A DNA stretch of 64,000 nt from Thiohalophilus thiocyanatoxydans. GTDB lineage: Bacteria > Pseudomonadota > Gammaproteobacteria > UBA6429 > Thiohalophilaceae. Position 1 is the stretch's first letter. Every line of letters starts with the position of its first letter. Where the stretch lies: assembly GCF_004366735.1 (NCBI RefSeq), contig NZ_SOQX01000002.1, positions 124,001 through 188,000 on the forward strand, read 5' to 3'. The translations under genes and the position numbers were made by a program. A model generated the notes under the pieces. It was not told the origin of the DNA. It worked only from the letters and a program-made list of their open reading frames with translations, and did no database searches. Below, in pieces: positions 1 through 7,721 of this stretch.

Positions 1-1941
1 ATTGTTCTCTCCCTGTTGACCAGCATTCCCTTGCTGATACTGCTGTTTGGCGTCGTCGAACGCATGGAACGGGAAGTGACCATCCGCACCGAAACCCAGC
101 TGCACGGCTCGCTCGACAAAATGGCAAGCGAACTGCAACTGATTCTGGATAATCAAAAATCCATTGCCAGTGGTCTGGGTCGCGTGCCATCGGTTCGGCA
201 GTTTGCGGCCGTGGCACAGTCCCCCCAGCGGTATTCCGAAGGGGTCTATCAACAGCGAGCCGAAGCCCTGGAACAATTTCTGCTTAACTATCAGAAATCG
301 GTTTCCAGTATCCAGGCCGTGCGCTTTATCAGTGCCGAAGGCAAGACCCTGGTCAAGATCAAGGAGGGCAAGCCGGTCGAACCGGTCTATACCGACGAAC
401 AGAGCGGCCGAATGTTTATTGCCGATCAGGCTAATCGACCGTTTTTCCGGGAAGCGAAAACCGCCGGTAATCGGGTGATTATGTCCGATTTTGAACTTGG
501 CCAGGTCGCCAGGGATGAAGATTTTTGTCCCGCCATGGTCCGCTATTCGGTTCCGATCCTGGATGAACTCGGGGATTTCGAGGGGGTGCTGGTGGTCAAT
601 ATGTGGGGGTCGCGCCTGGACTCCACCATGACGTCCTCACTCGGGGGCTTTCCGGGTAAATCCTATATCGTGGAATTATCCCCCGATGAACGGCGGGATG
701 GCATCTATCTCTATCATCCGAATGATGATAAACGTTTCGCTGATCAACTCGGTTCCGAACATCGCCTGACCTCTGAGCTGGATCCGGCGGACTGGCGGGC
801 TATCAAGGAAGGCGATACAAACGGATCCCTGTTACGTAACCGAGAGCGGATGCTGTTTTATCAGAAACTCGCCCCTTATCCGGACAGGCCAACCCAGTGG
901 TTACTGGTTATCGAGGCCGATCCCCAGGTGGTCTATGCGCCAATTAACAATATGCGCAAGTCGATCTGGATGCTGCTTGGTGCCCTGCTGTTTATCAGCC
1001 TGCTGGTGGCAGTCTGGGCTTCCGGTCGTCTGACGGCGCCGGTACATCAGCTGGCCGAGATTATCCGGCGCTTTGCCGACGGCCAGCGCGATGCCCGGGT
1101 TCAAGTCAAATCCGGTCGCAGCGACGAGATAGGTCAGGCCGGCAAGGCCTTCAACTATCTCGCCGAGAGCCTGGATCGTACTGAAAAGGAACGCGAAACC
1201 GCTGTCCGTGCCGCCTGCCAGTCAGAACGCCTGGCGTCACTCGGGCAGCTTGCGGCCGGGATCGGTCATGAAATCAATAATCCCTTGATGAATATGATGT
1301 CGCTCGCCTCCCTGGTTGAAGAGTCACTGCCCGAGAAAGATGCCGAAAAACGCAACGATTTACAGCTGCTGCAGAAGGAGGGCGAGCGTTGCGCCCGTAT
1401 TGTCCAGGGAATTCTGAATTTTGCGCGACAGAGCGAACCGAAATTTGAAGAGTTTGATATGGCGGCATTATTGAACGAGACGCTGGAACTCTTGCGCCAC
1501 CGCATCGAATCCGAGGAGATCGAGTTACAAAGTCTGATAGAGACACCCCTGACAATGGAAGGTGATGCGCGTCAGCTGCAGCAGGTGCTGGTCAATATTA
1601 TTCTCAATGCGATTCAGGCGACACCGCCTAAATGCCGGTTACATATTTCGGGGCGCTCGAGCGAGGAGTATATTGATGTCGAGATCGTCGATGAAGGGGA
1701 GGGTATCCAGGCCGGGAACTTCTCCAAGATCTTCGACCCGTTCTTCAGTACCAAACCGGAAGGTGAAGGGACGGGGCTCGGCCTGTCTGTCAGTTACGGC
1801 ATCATAAAACGCCATGGCGGAAGTATTACTCTTGAAAACTCACGGCATGCCGGTGTGCGGGTGCATATCAGGTTACCCCGACGCAGTGAGCTGCAGGAAC
1901 TCGATACCTTTGAAATACTGGAGGCAAGAAATGTCGGCTGA
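1..1941 (+). CDS. Sensor histidine kinase, NtrB-like output (5' end outside window)
   Basis: The frame is open from base 1, so the true start lies upstream; about 646 residues are visible. The order is an N-terminal membrane segment, a long extracytoplasmic region of Cache type (roughly residues 30-310), a second membrane helix at about 320-340, a HAMP linker, a phosphoacceptor helix with the motif GHEINNPL (His near codon 423 of the visible part), and a C-terminal ATPase with N-box NIILNAIQAT and G-box GTGLGLSVSYG. It should autophosphorylate on His in response to an external ligand. The stop overlaps the next gene, a sigma-54 response regulator, by 11 bases, so the two form one two-component operon. 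The ligand cannot be read; the neighbouring sulfur genes suggest a sulfur compound (inference). Confidence 0.93.
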   Translation: MVLSLLTSIPLLILLFGVVERMEREVTIRTETQLHGSLDKMASELQLILDNQKSIASGLGRVPSVRQFAAVAQSPQRYSEGVYQQRAEALEQFLLNYQKSVSSIQAVRFISAEGKTLVKIKEGKPVEPVYTDEQSGRMFIADQANRPFFREAKTAGNRVIMSDFELGQVARDEDFCPAMVRYSVPILDELGDFEGVLVVNMWGSRLDSTMTSSLGGFPGKSYIVELSPDERRDGIYLYHPNDDKRFADQLGSEHRLTSELDPADWRAIKEGDTNGSLLRNRERMLFYQKLAPYPDRPTQWLLVIEADPQVVYAPINNMRKSIWMLLGALLFISLLVAVWASGRLTAPVHQLAEIIRRFADGQRDARVQVKSGRSDEIGQAGKAFNYLAESLDRTEKERETAVRAACQSERLASLGQLAAGIGHEINNPLMNMMSLASLVEESLPEKDAEKRNDLQLLQKEGERCARIVQGILNFARQSEPKFEEFDMAALLNETLELLRHRIESEEIELQSLIETPLTMEGDARQLQQVLVNIILNAIQATPPKCRLHISGRSSEEYIDVEIVDEGEGIQAGNFSKIFDPFFSTKPEGEGTGLGLSVSYGIIKRHGGSITLENSRHAGVRVHIRLPRRSELQELDTFEILEARNVG

Positions 1942-3298
1942 GACGCCACGTATTCTGTTTGTTGACGATGACATAGTGACTTGCCGGGTCATGCAACGTA
2001 ATTGCGATAACGCGGGTTATGCCTGTGACGCTTTTCAAAATGGGGCGGATTGTCTCGCCCTGTTCAATAAGCAGGGCGCGGATGTTGTTATTACCGATCT
2101 GCGTATGCCGGGGATGAATGGTTTTGAGCTGTTAAGTGAAATTCGCAAGATAGACAGCGAGGTTCCCGTACTGGTTATGACCGGCTATTCTTCTGTGGAG
2201 AATGCCGTCGAGGCCATGAAGCGCGGCGCTTCCGATTTTATCAAAAAACCGTTTGATTTTACCGAGTTGAAACTCCTGGTTGAGCGTGCTCTGAAGTCGG
2301 TGCGTCTGCGTAATGAAAATCGACTGTTGAAAAAACGACTGGGTGAAGAGCGTCATCGTTTTGGTATGATTGGTGATACACCGGCGATGCAGACTCTGTT
2401 TAATACCGTCGAAAAAGTCGCTGAAGTCAGCTGTAGCGCTCTTATCACCGGGGATTCCGGCACGGGAAAGGAGCTGGTTGCCCGGGCTCTGCATGACTTC
2501 AGCCCGCGCAAGGATGCGCCGTTTGTTGCGGTCGACTGTGGCGCGTTGACTACCACCTTGCTGGAAAGTGAACTGTTCGGACACGAAAAAGGCGCGTTCA
2601 CGGGTGCCACGCAACGAAAATACGGCCTGATGGAACAGGCCGATGGAGGGACCCTGTTTCTCGATGAGATATGTAATATCTCGGATACTATGCAGATCAA
2701 GCTGATGCGAGCACTGGAAAGCAGCAAAGTGACGCGTGTCGGCGCCAATACAGCGGTACCGGTGGATGTCCGTGTGATTGCCGCCAGTAACCGGAATCTG
2801 GAACAAATGGTGGAAGAAGGGCATTTACGACATGATTTTTATCATCGTCTGAATGTGGTCAATATTCACGTTCCTTCTCTTTCAGAACGGCGTCAGGATA
2901 TTCCTGCCCTGGTCGACGCCTTTGTCCAGGAGTTTGCCGATCGCTACTCCCGTCAGGTTCAGGGTTTCGACAAGGCTTCACTGCAAAAGATGTGTGATGC
3001 CGATTGGCCGGGCAACGTGCGTGAATTGCGCAATACCATTGAGCGCAGCGTGATTCTTGCCGAGGGTCCGGTTCTGCACTGGGAAGGCACGAACGTGCCG
3101 AAGACGGGTTCGCAATTGCCGGTTCACTTTTCCGAGGAGGCATTCTGTACCCTCACTGAACTGGAAGAGGAATACATTCATCATGTGTTGCGCTGTTTCA
3201 ATGGTAAAAAGACCCGGGCCGCCGAGGTACTGGGTATCGATAAAACAACCCTCTGGCGGAAGTTACGCCGTCTCGAGACCGAGGAGGAAGCGGTGTAA
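1931..3298 (+). CDS. Sigma-54-dependent response regulator, NtrC family
   Basis: 455 residues: a receiver domain (phosphoacceptor Asp about residue 56 in VVITDLRMPG), an AAA+ sigma-54 activator domain with Walker A GDSGTGKE (about 175-182), the sigma-54 contact loop GAFTGA and Walker B GGTLFLDEI, and a Fis-type helix-turn-helix at the C terminus (NGKKTRAAEVLGIDKTTLWR). ATG 1931 overlaps the kinase stop and begins exactly at the receiver domain; an in-frame upstream extension from 1814 is only kinase sequence in another frame. A phosphorylated hexamer should open sigma-54 promoters. A good -24/-12 element lies about 125 bases downstream, before the DsrE-like gene, which is the likely target (inference). 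Confidence 0.95.
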   Translation: MSAETPRILFVDDDIVTCRVMQRNCDNAGYACDAFQNGADCLALFNKQGADVVITDLRMPGMNGFELLSEIRKIDSEVPVLVMTGYSSVENAVEAMKRGASDFIKKPFDFTELKLLVERALKSVRLRNENRLLKKRLGEERHRFGMIGDTPAMQTLFNTVEKVAEVSCSALITGDSGTGKELVARALHDFSPRKDAPFVAVDCGALTTTLLESELFGHEKGAFTGATQRKYGLMEQADGGTLFLDEICNISDTMQIKLMRALESSKVTRVGANTAVPVDVRVIAASNRNLEQMVEEGHLRHDFYHRLNVVNIHVPSLSERRQDIPALVDAFVQEFADRYSRQVQGFDKASLQKMCDADWPGNVRELRNTIERSVILAEGPVLHWEGTNVPKTGSQLPVHFSEEAFCTLTELEEEYIHHVLRCFNGKKTRAAEVLGIDKTTLWRKLRRLETEEEAV

Positions 3299-3360
3299 AT
3301 TACACTCTTCCGCCCTGTCATATTCTGCATTCTGCAACGGATCAGGATAAGAAAATCAGT

Positions 3361-3374
3361 ATATAGTACTATAT
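3361..3374. promoter_or_regulatory. 14-bp perfect palindrome, candidate activator site
   Basis: ATATAGTACTATAT is its own reverse complement. Its centre is about 83 bases upstream of the start point predicted from the -24/-12 element at 3424-3440, a usual distance for an enhancer bound by an NtrC-type regulator. Binding by the regulator encoded just upstream is an inference. Confidence 0.45.
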
Positions 3375-3423
3375 TCCTCATGCAAGTTATTGAAAATCGG
3401 GTAGTAATATGTTTTCCGGATAG

Positions 3424-3440
3424 TTGGAATAATACTTGCA
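3424..3440 (+). promoter_or_regulatory. Sigma-54 (-24/-12) promoter
   Basis: TTGGAATAATACTTGCA has the invariant GG and GC of sigma-54 promoters separated by exactly 10 bases and fits TGG-N9-TTGCA. Transcription would start near 3451, about 40 bases before the DsrE-like gene. The gene immediately upstream encodes a sigma-54 activator, which supports the call. Confidence 0.75.
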
Positions 3441-3491
3441 ACATCCAGAGAACACCAACATAACGATTCTAAAATCATGAGGAGAATGAGT

Positions 3492-3959
3492 ATGATGAAA
3501 TCGAATCTCTCAACGAGCCTGGTACTGGGCGTTTCCCTGCTGGGTCTGGCCTTTACCGCCCAGGCCGGCAGCGCCAAAAACGGCTATGACAAGCAAAAGG
3601 TCGTCTACCATGTGAACAATATTCATACGGCGACCGGTGCTCTGCGTAACGTCAAGAACCATTTGAACGCGACTGGAGATGAAAACGTCGAAGTTATTGT
3701 GGTCACTCACAGCAGCGGCGCGTTTTCTCTGGTAGACGGCGCCATGGGTAAAAAAGATAAAAACGGCAACGTTTACAACTTTGAAGATACCGTCGCCGGT
3801 CTGGCCAACCGTGGTGTGAAATTCCAGATCTGCGCCAACACCATCCGTGGCAAGAAGATCGACAAAAACAAGATCAACACTTATGCGGAAGTTATTCCCT
3901 CAGGTGTTGCACATGTTGCTCACCTGCAGCAGAAGGGCTATCTGTACGTCAAGCCGTAA
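3492..3959 (+). CDS. Secreted DsrE/DsrF-like family protein
   Basis: 155 residues with a signal peptide (about 1-26, cleavage after TAQA) and a DsrE-like fold: a parallel beta pattern with KVVYHVNN near the mature N terminus, VEVIVVTHSSG, and a late segment VKFQICANTI holding the only cysteine. DsrE-like proteins take part in sulfur transfer or sulfur-compound handling; this one should be periplasmic. The start at 3492 is chosen because GAGGAGA lies 7 bases upstream; ATGs at 3477 and 3486 overlap that site. It sits behind the sigma-54 promoter, has its own terminator, and is convergent with soxYZ. The exact substrate is unknown. Confidence 0.85.
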   Translation: MMKSNLSTSLVLGVSLLGLAFTAQAGSAKNGYDKQKVVYHVNNIHTATGALRNVKNHLNATGDENVEVIVVTHSSGAFSLVDGAMGKKDKNGNVYNFEDTVAGLANRGVKFQICANTIRGKKIDKNKINTYAEVIPSGVAHVAHLQQKGYLYVKP

Positions 3960-3965
3960 ATAAAA

Positions 3966-3993
3966 AAAACGGGCGCCAATGGCGCCCGTTTTT
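3966..3993 (+). terminator. Rho-independent terminator after the DsrE-like gene
   Basis: Stem AACGGGCGCC / GGCGCCCGTT with loop AAT, followed by T residues, starting a few bases after the stop codon. The A-run on the other side could let it work in both directions. Confidence 0.85.
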
Positions 3994-4145
3994 CAGGTAC
4001 CAGGTGCCAGGTCCTGGTGAAAAAAAACCTGAAACAGTGATCTACCCCTCTATCTAGCCATCCAAATTCCACTACCGCTTTGATTAGTGCGGAAATGAAA
4101 ATGACGCTGATTTTTGGATCAGTTATCCAGCTTTTAGTCTCCAGC

Positions 4146-4186
4146 CTTAGGGCTTAGGACTTAGAACTTAGAACTTAGAACTTGGC
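4146..4186. repeat. Short tandem repeat of CTTAGAA type
   Basis: Several 7-base units of CTTAGAA with degenerate flanking copies (CTTAGGG, CTTAGGA) lie between the DsrE-like gene and the soxZ terminator. No coding role is visible. Confidence 0.6.
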
Positions 4187-4189
4187 ACC

Positions 4190-4218
4190 TGAAAAAAAGC
4201 GCACCCGAAGGTGCGCCT
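4190..4218 (-). terminator. Rho-independent terminator of soxYZ
   Basis: On the minus strand GCGCACC TTCG GGTGCGC is followed by seven T. It lies about 30 bases past the soxZ stop. Confidence 0.85.
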
Positions 4219-4247
4219 GACTTCACCTGAAGAAGAGACGGTTGTGA

Positions 4248-4562
4248 TTAACTGATTTTGGTTTCCTGACTGGCGGATTTACCCTGGTTATCTTTCCAGG
4301 AGAGGGTGAAAGTGTCCCCGCTTTTGGCGCCCTTGAAGCCAAAGGAGATGAATGGGTTTTTGGAGACGCCAGGCCCCCAGTTGCATTTGAGGACGGTGTT
4401 CCCATTGTGTTCACACACAACCTCGGTAATGTAATGCGCCGGGATTTTTTTGCCGGTTTTCTTGTCCTTGCGCAGACCGGTTTCCATGGGATGAAAGACG
4501 ATTGCCTTGACATTGGCCTTGTCGCCCTCGGTCCAGGCGCGGATTTTGATGTCGTTTGCCAT
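4248..4562 (-). CDS. soxZ: Thiosulfate oxidation carrier subunit SoxZ
   Basis: 104 residues, the usual SoxZ size, beginning MANDIKIRAWTEGD with an immunoglobulin-like beta pattern, the segment CEHNGNTVLKCNWGPGVSKNP and the C-terminal FTLSWKDNQG. SoxZ forms a periplasmic heterodimer with SoxY, which carries the sulfur substrate. There is no signal peptide, as is typical, because SoxZ is exported together with Tat-targeted SoxY. The ATG at 4562 has AAGGAG 8 bases upstream; a longer in-frame extension to 4616 lacks support. It follows soxY by 41 bases and ends at a strong terminator. soxX, soxA and soxB are not in the window. Confidence 0.95.
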   Translation of the reverse strand: MANDIKIRAWTEGDKANVKAIVFHPMETGLRKDKKTGKKIPAHYITEVVCEHNGNTVLKCNWGPGVSKNPFISFGFKGAKSGDTFTLSWKDNQGKSASQETKIS

Positions 4563-4603
4563 TAGTACGAACTCCTTGAAATCTGTTTTGACTGACGGGG
4601 CGT

Positions 4604-5074
4604 TTAACCGCCACAACCACCGAGAGTGACCTTGACCTCTCTTTTGGCGGAATAGAGTTTACCGCCGGCCTGGACCACGGCAATCACATCGGAGGTCTCG
4701 GCCATCTTGATACGGCCGCTGATCTCCCCGTCAAATTTGTCAGTCAGCTCATAACTGGCCGTCAACGGGGAGGTGTTAACCGGGACATAAATCGAGATAC
4801 TTTCCGCATCGGGCAGTTCGGTCCGGACTGTCACCGAGACCACCGCGCCGTTTTCGGCAATATCCGGGGTTTTGAGGGTGATCTTGTCACTCTCGATCAG
4901 TTCTGTACCCCCGACCAGTTCGGACAGAGCGGTGTCCATTTTCTCGGCAGTGAAGGCTTTTTCCGGCCAGGCCGCCAGGACCTTGCCCGGCGTCAACAGA
5001 TTGGCCCCCGCAGCGATTGCCAGGGTGCCGGCTGCCATCGTGCCCTTGAGGAAGAGACGACGTGTATGCTGCAT
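4604..5074 (-). CDS. soxY: Thiosulfate oxidation carrier protein SoxY
   Basis: 156 residues. The N terminus MQHTRRLFLKGTMAAG is a twin-arginine signal and the protein ends in GGCGG, the swinging arm whose cysteine carries the sulfur chain in SoxY. The body has the family's beta-rich pattern. The start at 5074 has GAGG 9 bases upstream; an ATG at 5089 overlaps that site and upstream codons do not extend homology. It forms a two-gene operon with soxZ. An isolated soxYZ pair beside a two-component system and a DsrE-like protein suggests a small regulated sulfur module (inference). Confidence 0.95.
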   Translation of the reverse strand: MQHTRRLFLKGTMAAGTLAIAAGANLLTPGKVLAAWPEKAFTAEKMDTALSELVGGTELIESDKITLKTPDIAENGAVVSVTVRTELPDAESISIYVPVNTSPLTASYELTDKFDGEISGRIKMAETSDVIAVVQAGGKLYSAKREVKVTLGGCGG

Positions 5075-5357
5075 AAAGTTAATCCTCATAAATGGTGAAT
5101 CGAGTCTGCGCTTATCATTGATAATTATCTTTAGCAGCTTTCGTGCCATTTTTTTTATTCCAGTAAAAACAACAAGATAGCTTGACCCCGCTAACCGGGC
5201 CGGGCAGGGAGGCTGCAAAGTGCACCCGGCCCGGTTGCAGAATCCGCCGTGTGGCCGGGAACCGATCGATCCCATTGAGGGTTTGCGACCCGGTCCTGCC
5301 GGCGACGCTGCGCAATGCGGAAATTTCTTTTTTATTCAGTGACTTTTGCATCTTTCC
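5075..5357. other. Intergenic region, soxY leader and tRNA upstream region
   Basis: Divergent spacer between soxY and the tRNA. It holds the soxY Shine-Dalgarno site and presumably the soxY promoter, which I could not place. Nothing else was recognised. Confidence 0.4.
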
Positions 5358-5386
5358 TTGAAAAGGATATGGGTAGTCGTTAGACT
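5358..5386 (+). promoter_or_regulatory. Sigma-70 promoter of the initiator tRNA
   Basis: TTGAAA (5358-5363) and TAGACT (5381-5386) are separated by exactly 17 bases and followed by the GC-rich discriminator ACGCGCC typical of stringently controlled stable-RNA promoters. The tRNA starts about 14 bases after the -10 box. Confidence 0.75.
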
Positions 5387-5399
5387 ACGCGCCATCGAT

Positions 5400-5476
<77 letters not shown>

Positions 5477-5483
5477 AACAATC

Positions 5484-5513
5484 GAAAAAAGGCCGGAGAC
5501 CCGGCCTTTTTTT
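5484..5513 (+). terminator. Terminator of the initiator tRNA
   Basis: GGCCGG AGAC CCGGCC followed by seven T, 15 bases after the encoded CCA. Confidence 0.9.
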
Positions 5514-5516
5514 ATG

Positions 5517-5535
5517 CCTTCGGGTTATGAGCCCG
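5517..5535 (-). repeat. Inverted copy of the tRNA anticodon arm
   Basis: The 19 bases CCTTCGGGTTATGAGCCCG are the exact reverse complement of 5428-5446, the anticodon arm of the initiator tRNA. They lie just past its terminator. Confidence 0.85.
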
Positions 5536-5552
5536 CCGGCGCGTCGGGCTCG

Positions 5553-5655
5553 GCTGGATCGAATAAGGGCCGAAGGTCAGCGATTCAAATCCTCTCCCCG
5601 CTACCAAACAATCGAAAAAGGCCGGAGACCCGGCCTTTTTTTATGCCTTCGGCCC
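5553..5655 (+). repeat. Partial duplicate 1 of the tRNA 3' half plus terminator
   Basis: From about 5570 the sequence repeats the tRNA from the end of the anticodon arm through CCA (5571-5606), then the spacer and terminator (GGCCGG AGAC CCGGCC plus T-run). The T stem is broken (GCGAT against CCTCT) and no 5' half is present, so this cannot fold as a tRNA. Confidence 0.85.
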
Positions 5656-5664
5656 GATAGAAAA

Positions 5665-5705
5665 CCAGCGAGCCCGACACGCTGCGCTGCCGTCGGGCTC
5701 GCTGG
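5665..5705. repeat. 14-bp inverted repeat between the tRNA fragments
   Basis: CCAGCGAGCCCGAC (5665-5678) pairs perfectly with GTCGGGCTCGCTGG (5692-5705) across a 13-base loop. It lies between the two partial tRNA copies. Confidence 0.75.
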
Positions 5706-5790
5706 ATCGAATAAGGGCCGAAGGTCAGCGGTTCAAATCCTCTCCCCGCTACCCAACAATCGAAAAAGGCGGGTTCTCCGGCCTTTTCGC
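5697..5790 (+). repeat. Partial duplicate 2 of the tRNA 3' half plus terminator
   Basis: It starts with the same lead as duplicate 1 (GCTGGATCGAATAAGGGC), then a tRNA 3' half at 5720-5755 with a broken T stem and the end ACCCA instead of ACCA. A degenerate terminator (5766-5786) follows. Confidence 0.85.
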
Positions 5791-6133
5791 TGTCGGGCTG
5801 TCGGGTTTGTTCCCTTATCTCGCATTTTTAGTGTGTTATTCCTGAAAGGGCGGGGCGAAAACTAAAGAGGGCGCCGCGGCCTGGGCTGGCGCCAGTGCGA
5901 AGCGCATGAAAGCCGCCTGTATGTTCGCAATAATGCTGTTCCCAAGGTAAAATAGTCCGTCCATTTCGCGACGGGAGTGCCGATCTCCATGGGCCGGTGC
6001 CTGTGTCGAGTCGGGCTTTCTGTTGTAATCGGATCAATGCCTCGATTTTTGCAGGGTAGCTTCGCCTTTAAATTGGTGCCTGTTGCCCACAAATCGCATT
6101 AATTGTCCTGGTGAGGCTGCTTTCCGGTGAAAA
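5791..6133. other. Intergenic region without a recognised gene
   Basis: About 340 bases between the tRNA fragments and the suf control region. Short open frames exist on both strands but none resembles a known protein or has a convincing ribosome site. No iscR- or sufR-like regulator gene is present. Confidence 0.5.
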
Positions 6134-6152
6134 ACCAAGTAAAATACTCAAC
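6134..6152. promoter_or_regulatory. suf control region, dyad box 1
   Basis: ACCAAGTAAAATACTCAAC matches box 2 (6205-6223) at 14 of 19 positions. It lies 24 bases upstream of the -35 element. The dyad AGTA-N3-TACT suggests a dimeric regulator; an Rrf2-type iron-sulfur regulator such as IscR is the likely candidate (inference). Confidence 0.5.
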
Positions 6153-6175
6153 ATATAACCTTACAAGATAAGGCG

Positions 6176-6204
6176 TTGAAATTTCATCATCAGGTTAGTA
6201 TAAA
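6176..6204 (+). promoter_or_regulatory. Sigma-70 promoter of the suf operon
   Basis: TTGAAA (6176-6181), 17 bases, TATAAA (6199-6204): near-consensus elements with the ideal spacer. The start point would fall near 6211, inside dyad box 2, about 35 bases before sufB. Confidence 0.75.
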
Positions 6205-6223
6205 ACCTAGTAAATTACTCGGA
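6205..6223. promoter_or_regulatory. suf operator, dyad box 2 over the start point
   Basis: ACCTAGTAAATTACTCGGA begins right after the -10 hexamer. Its core CCTAGTAAATTACTCGG is a near-palindrome (14 of 17 positions symmetric). A protein bound here would block transcription start, so a repressor role is expected. Confidence 0.6.
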
Positions 6224-6245
6224 AATAGTCCGGAGGTTATCGAGG

Positions 6246-7694
6246 ATGACGGCGACACCCAACACAGTGGATGAATTGATTGATCGTGGCTACGAACACG
6301 GTTTTATTACCGATATCGAGTCCGATACATTTCCCCCGGGTCTCAATGAAGACGTCATTCGGGCCCTGTCGGCCAAGAAAAATGAGCCCGAGTGGATGTT
6401 GGAGTGGCGCCTCAAGGCCTATCGGCACTGGCTGACCCTGGAGCAGCCCAGCTGGGCCCATCTGAACTATCCGCCGATCGACTATCAGTCCATCTCCTAC
6501 TATTCCGCGCCGAAAAAAGCTGGCGACGGCCCGCAGAGTCTGGACGAGGTCGATCCCGAGCTGATCGATACCTACAACAAGCTGGGGATTCCGCTGGAAG
6601 AGCAGATGGCCCTGGCCGGGGTCGCCGTCGATGCGGTATTCGACAGTGTTTCGGTCGCGACCACCTTCCGTGAGAAACTGTCCGAGGCCGGCGTCATTTT
6701 CTGCTCCATGTCCGAAGCCGTGCAGGACTATCCGGAACTGGTCAGACAGTATCTGGGCAGCGTGGTACCGCATACGGACAATTTCTTCGCCTGCATGAAT
6801 GCCGCGGTTTTCTCCGACGGTACGTTCGTCTACATTCCCAAGGGCGTGCGGTGTCCGATGGAGCTGTCCACTTATTTCCGGATCAACGAGGCCAACACCG
6901 GGCAGTTCGAACGCACCCTGGTTGTGGCCGAGGAGGCCAGCTACGTCAGTTATCTGGAAGGCTGCACCGCGCCGATGCGCGATGAAAACCAGCTGCATGC
7001 CGCGGTGGTCGAGCTGGTCGCCATGGACGATGCCAAGATCAAATATTCCACGGTCCAGAACTGGTATCCCGGCAATGCCGAAGGCAAGGGCGGGATCTAC
7101 AACTTTGTGACCAAGCGCGGTGATTGCCGCGGCGAACGCTCACACATCTCCTGGACCCAGGTTGAGACCGGCTCGGCCATCACCTGGAAGTACCCCAGCT
7201 GTATTCTGCGCGGCGACGACTCCACCGGCGAGTTTTATTCCGTGGCTGTGGCCCGGGGTCGGCAACAGGCCGATACCGGCACCAAGATGATTCACCTGGG
7301 ACGTAACACCAAGAGCACCATCGTTTCCAAAGGCATCTCCGCCGGCCATGGTCAGAACGCTTACCGGGGGCTGGTGCGTATGACGCCCAAGGCGGAAAAC
7401 GCCCGCAATCACACCCAGTGTGATTCGTTGCTGATCGGCGACACCAGCGGCGCGCACACCTATCCGTATATCGAGGTGCGCAATCCCACTGCCAAGATGG
7501 AACATGAAGCGACCACCTCGAAAATCAGTGAAGACCAGTTGTTCTATTGTCGGCAACGCGGCCTGACTGAAGAAGACGCCGTGTCGATGATCGTCAACGG
7601 CTTCTGTAAGGAAGTATTCAACGAATTGCCCATGGAGTTTGCTGTCGAGGCACAGAAGCTCCTTAACGTCACCCTGGAAGGTGCCGTCGGTTAA
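6246..7694 (+). CDS. sufB: Fe-S cluster assembly scaffold SufB
   Basis: 482 residues, normal for SufB. It assembles iron-sulfur clusters in the cytosolic SufBC2D complex. Recognisable stretches are [20 protein letters not shown]-like (near residue 180), YLEGCTAPM, the beta-helix core, and the C-terminal [13 protein letters not shown]-type and [18 protein letters not shown] blocks, the latter with conserved residues used in cluster building. ATG 6246 has CGGAGG and GAGG upstream. It is the first gene of sufBCD-sufT-sufA-sufE, behind a sigma-70 promoter with two dyad boxes. Confidence 0.97.
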   Translation: MTATPNTVDELIDRGYEHGFITDIESDTFPPGLNEDVIRALSAKKNEPEWMLEWRLKAYRHWLTLEQPSWAHLNYPPIDYQSISYYSAPKKAGDGPQSLDEVDPELIDTYNKLGIPLEEQMALAGVAVDAVFDSVSVATTFREKLSEAGVIFCSMSEAVQDYPELVRQYLGSVVPHTDNFFACMNAAVFSDGTFVYIPKGVRCPMELSTYFRINEANTGQFERTLVVAEEASYVSYLEGCTAPMRDENQLHAAVVELVAMDDAKIKYSTVQNWYPGNAEGKGGIYNFVTKRGDCRGERSHISWTQVETGSAITWKYPSCILRGDDSTGEFYSVAVARGRQQADTGTKMIHLGRNTKSTIVSKGISAGHGQNAYRGLVRMTPKAENARNHTQCDSLLIGDTSGAHTYPYIEVRNPTAKMEHEATTSKISEDQLFYCRQRGLTEEDAVSMIVNGFCKEVFNELPMEFAVEAQKLLNVTLEGAVG

Positions 7695-7721
7695 CCCAGT
7701 CAAGTTTTGGAGGATAACGAA

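Noticed and set aside
5527-5865. Open frame across the tRNA fragments
   Set aside because: It translates tRNA and terminator repeats; no protein-like features.
6151-6172. IscR type-2-like site ATAACCTTACAAGATAAGG
   Set aside because: It has CC...A and TAxGG parts, but the spacing between them is five rather than seven bases.
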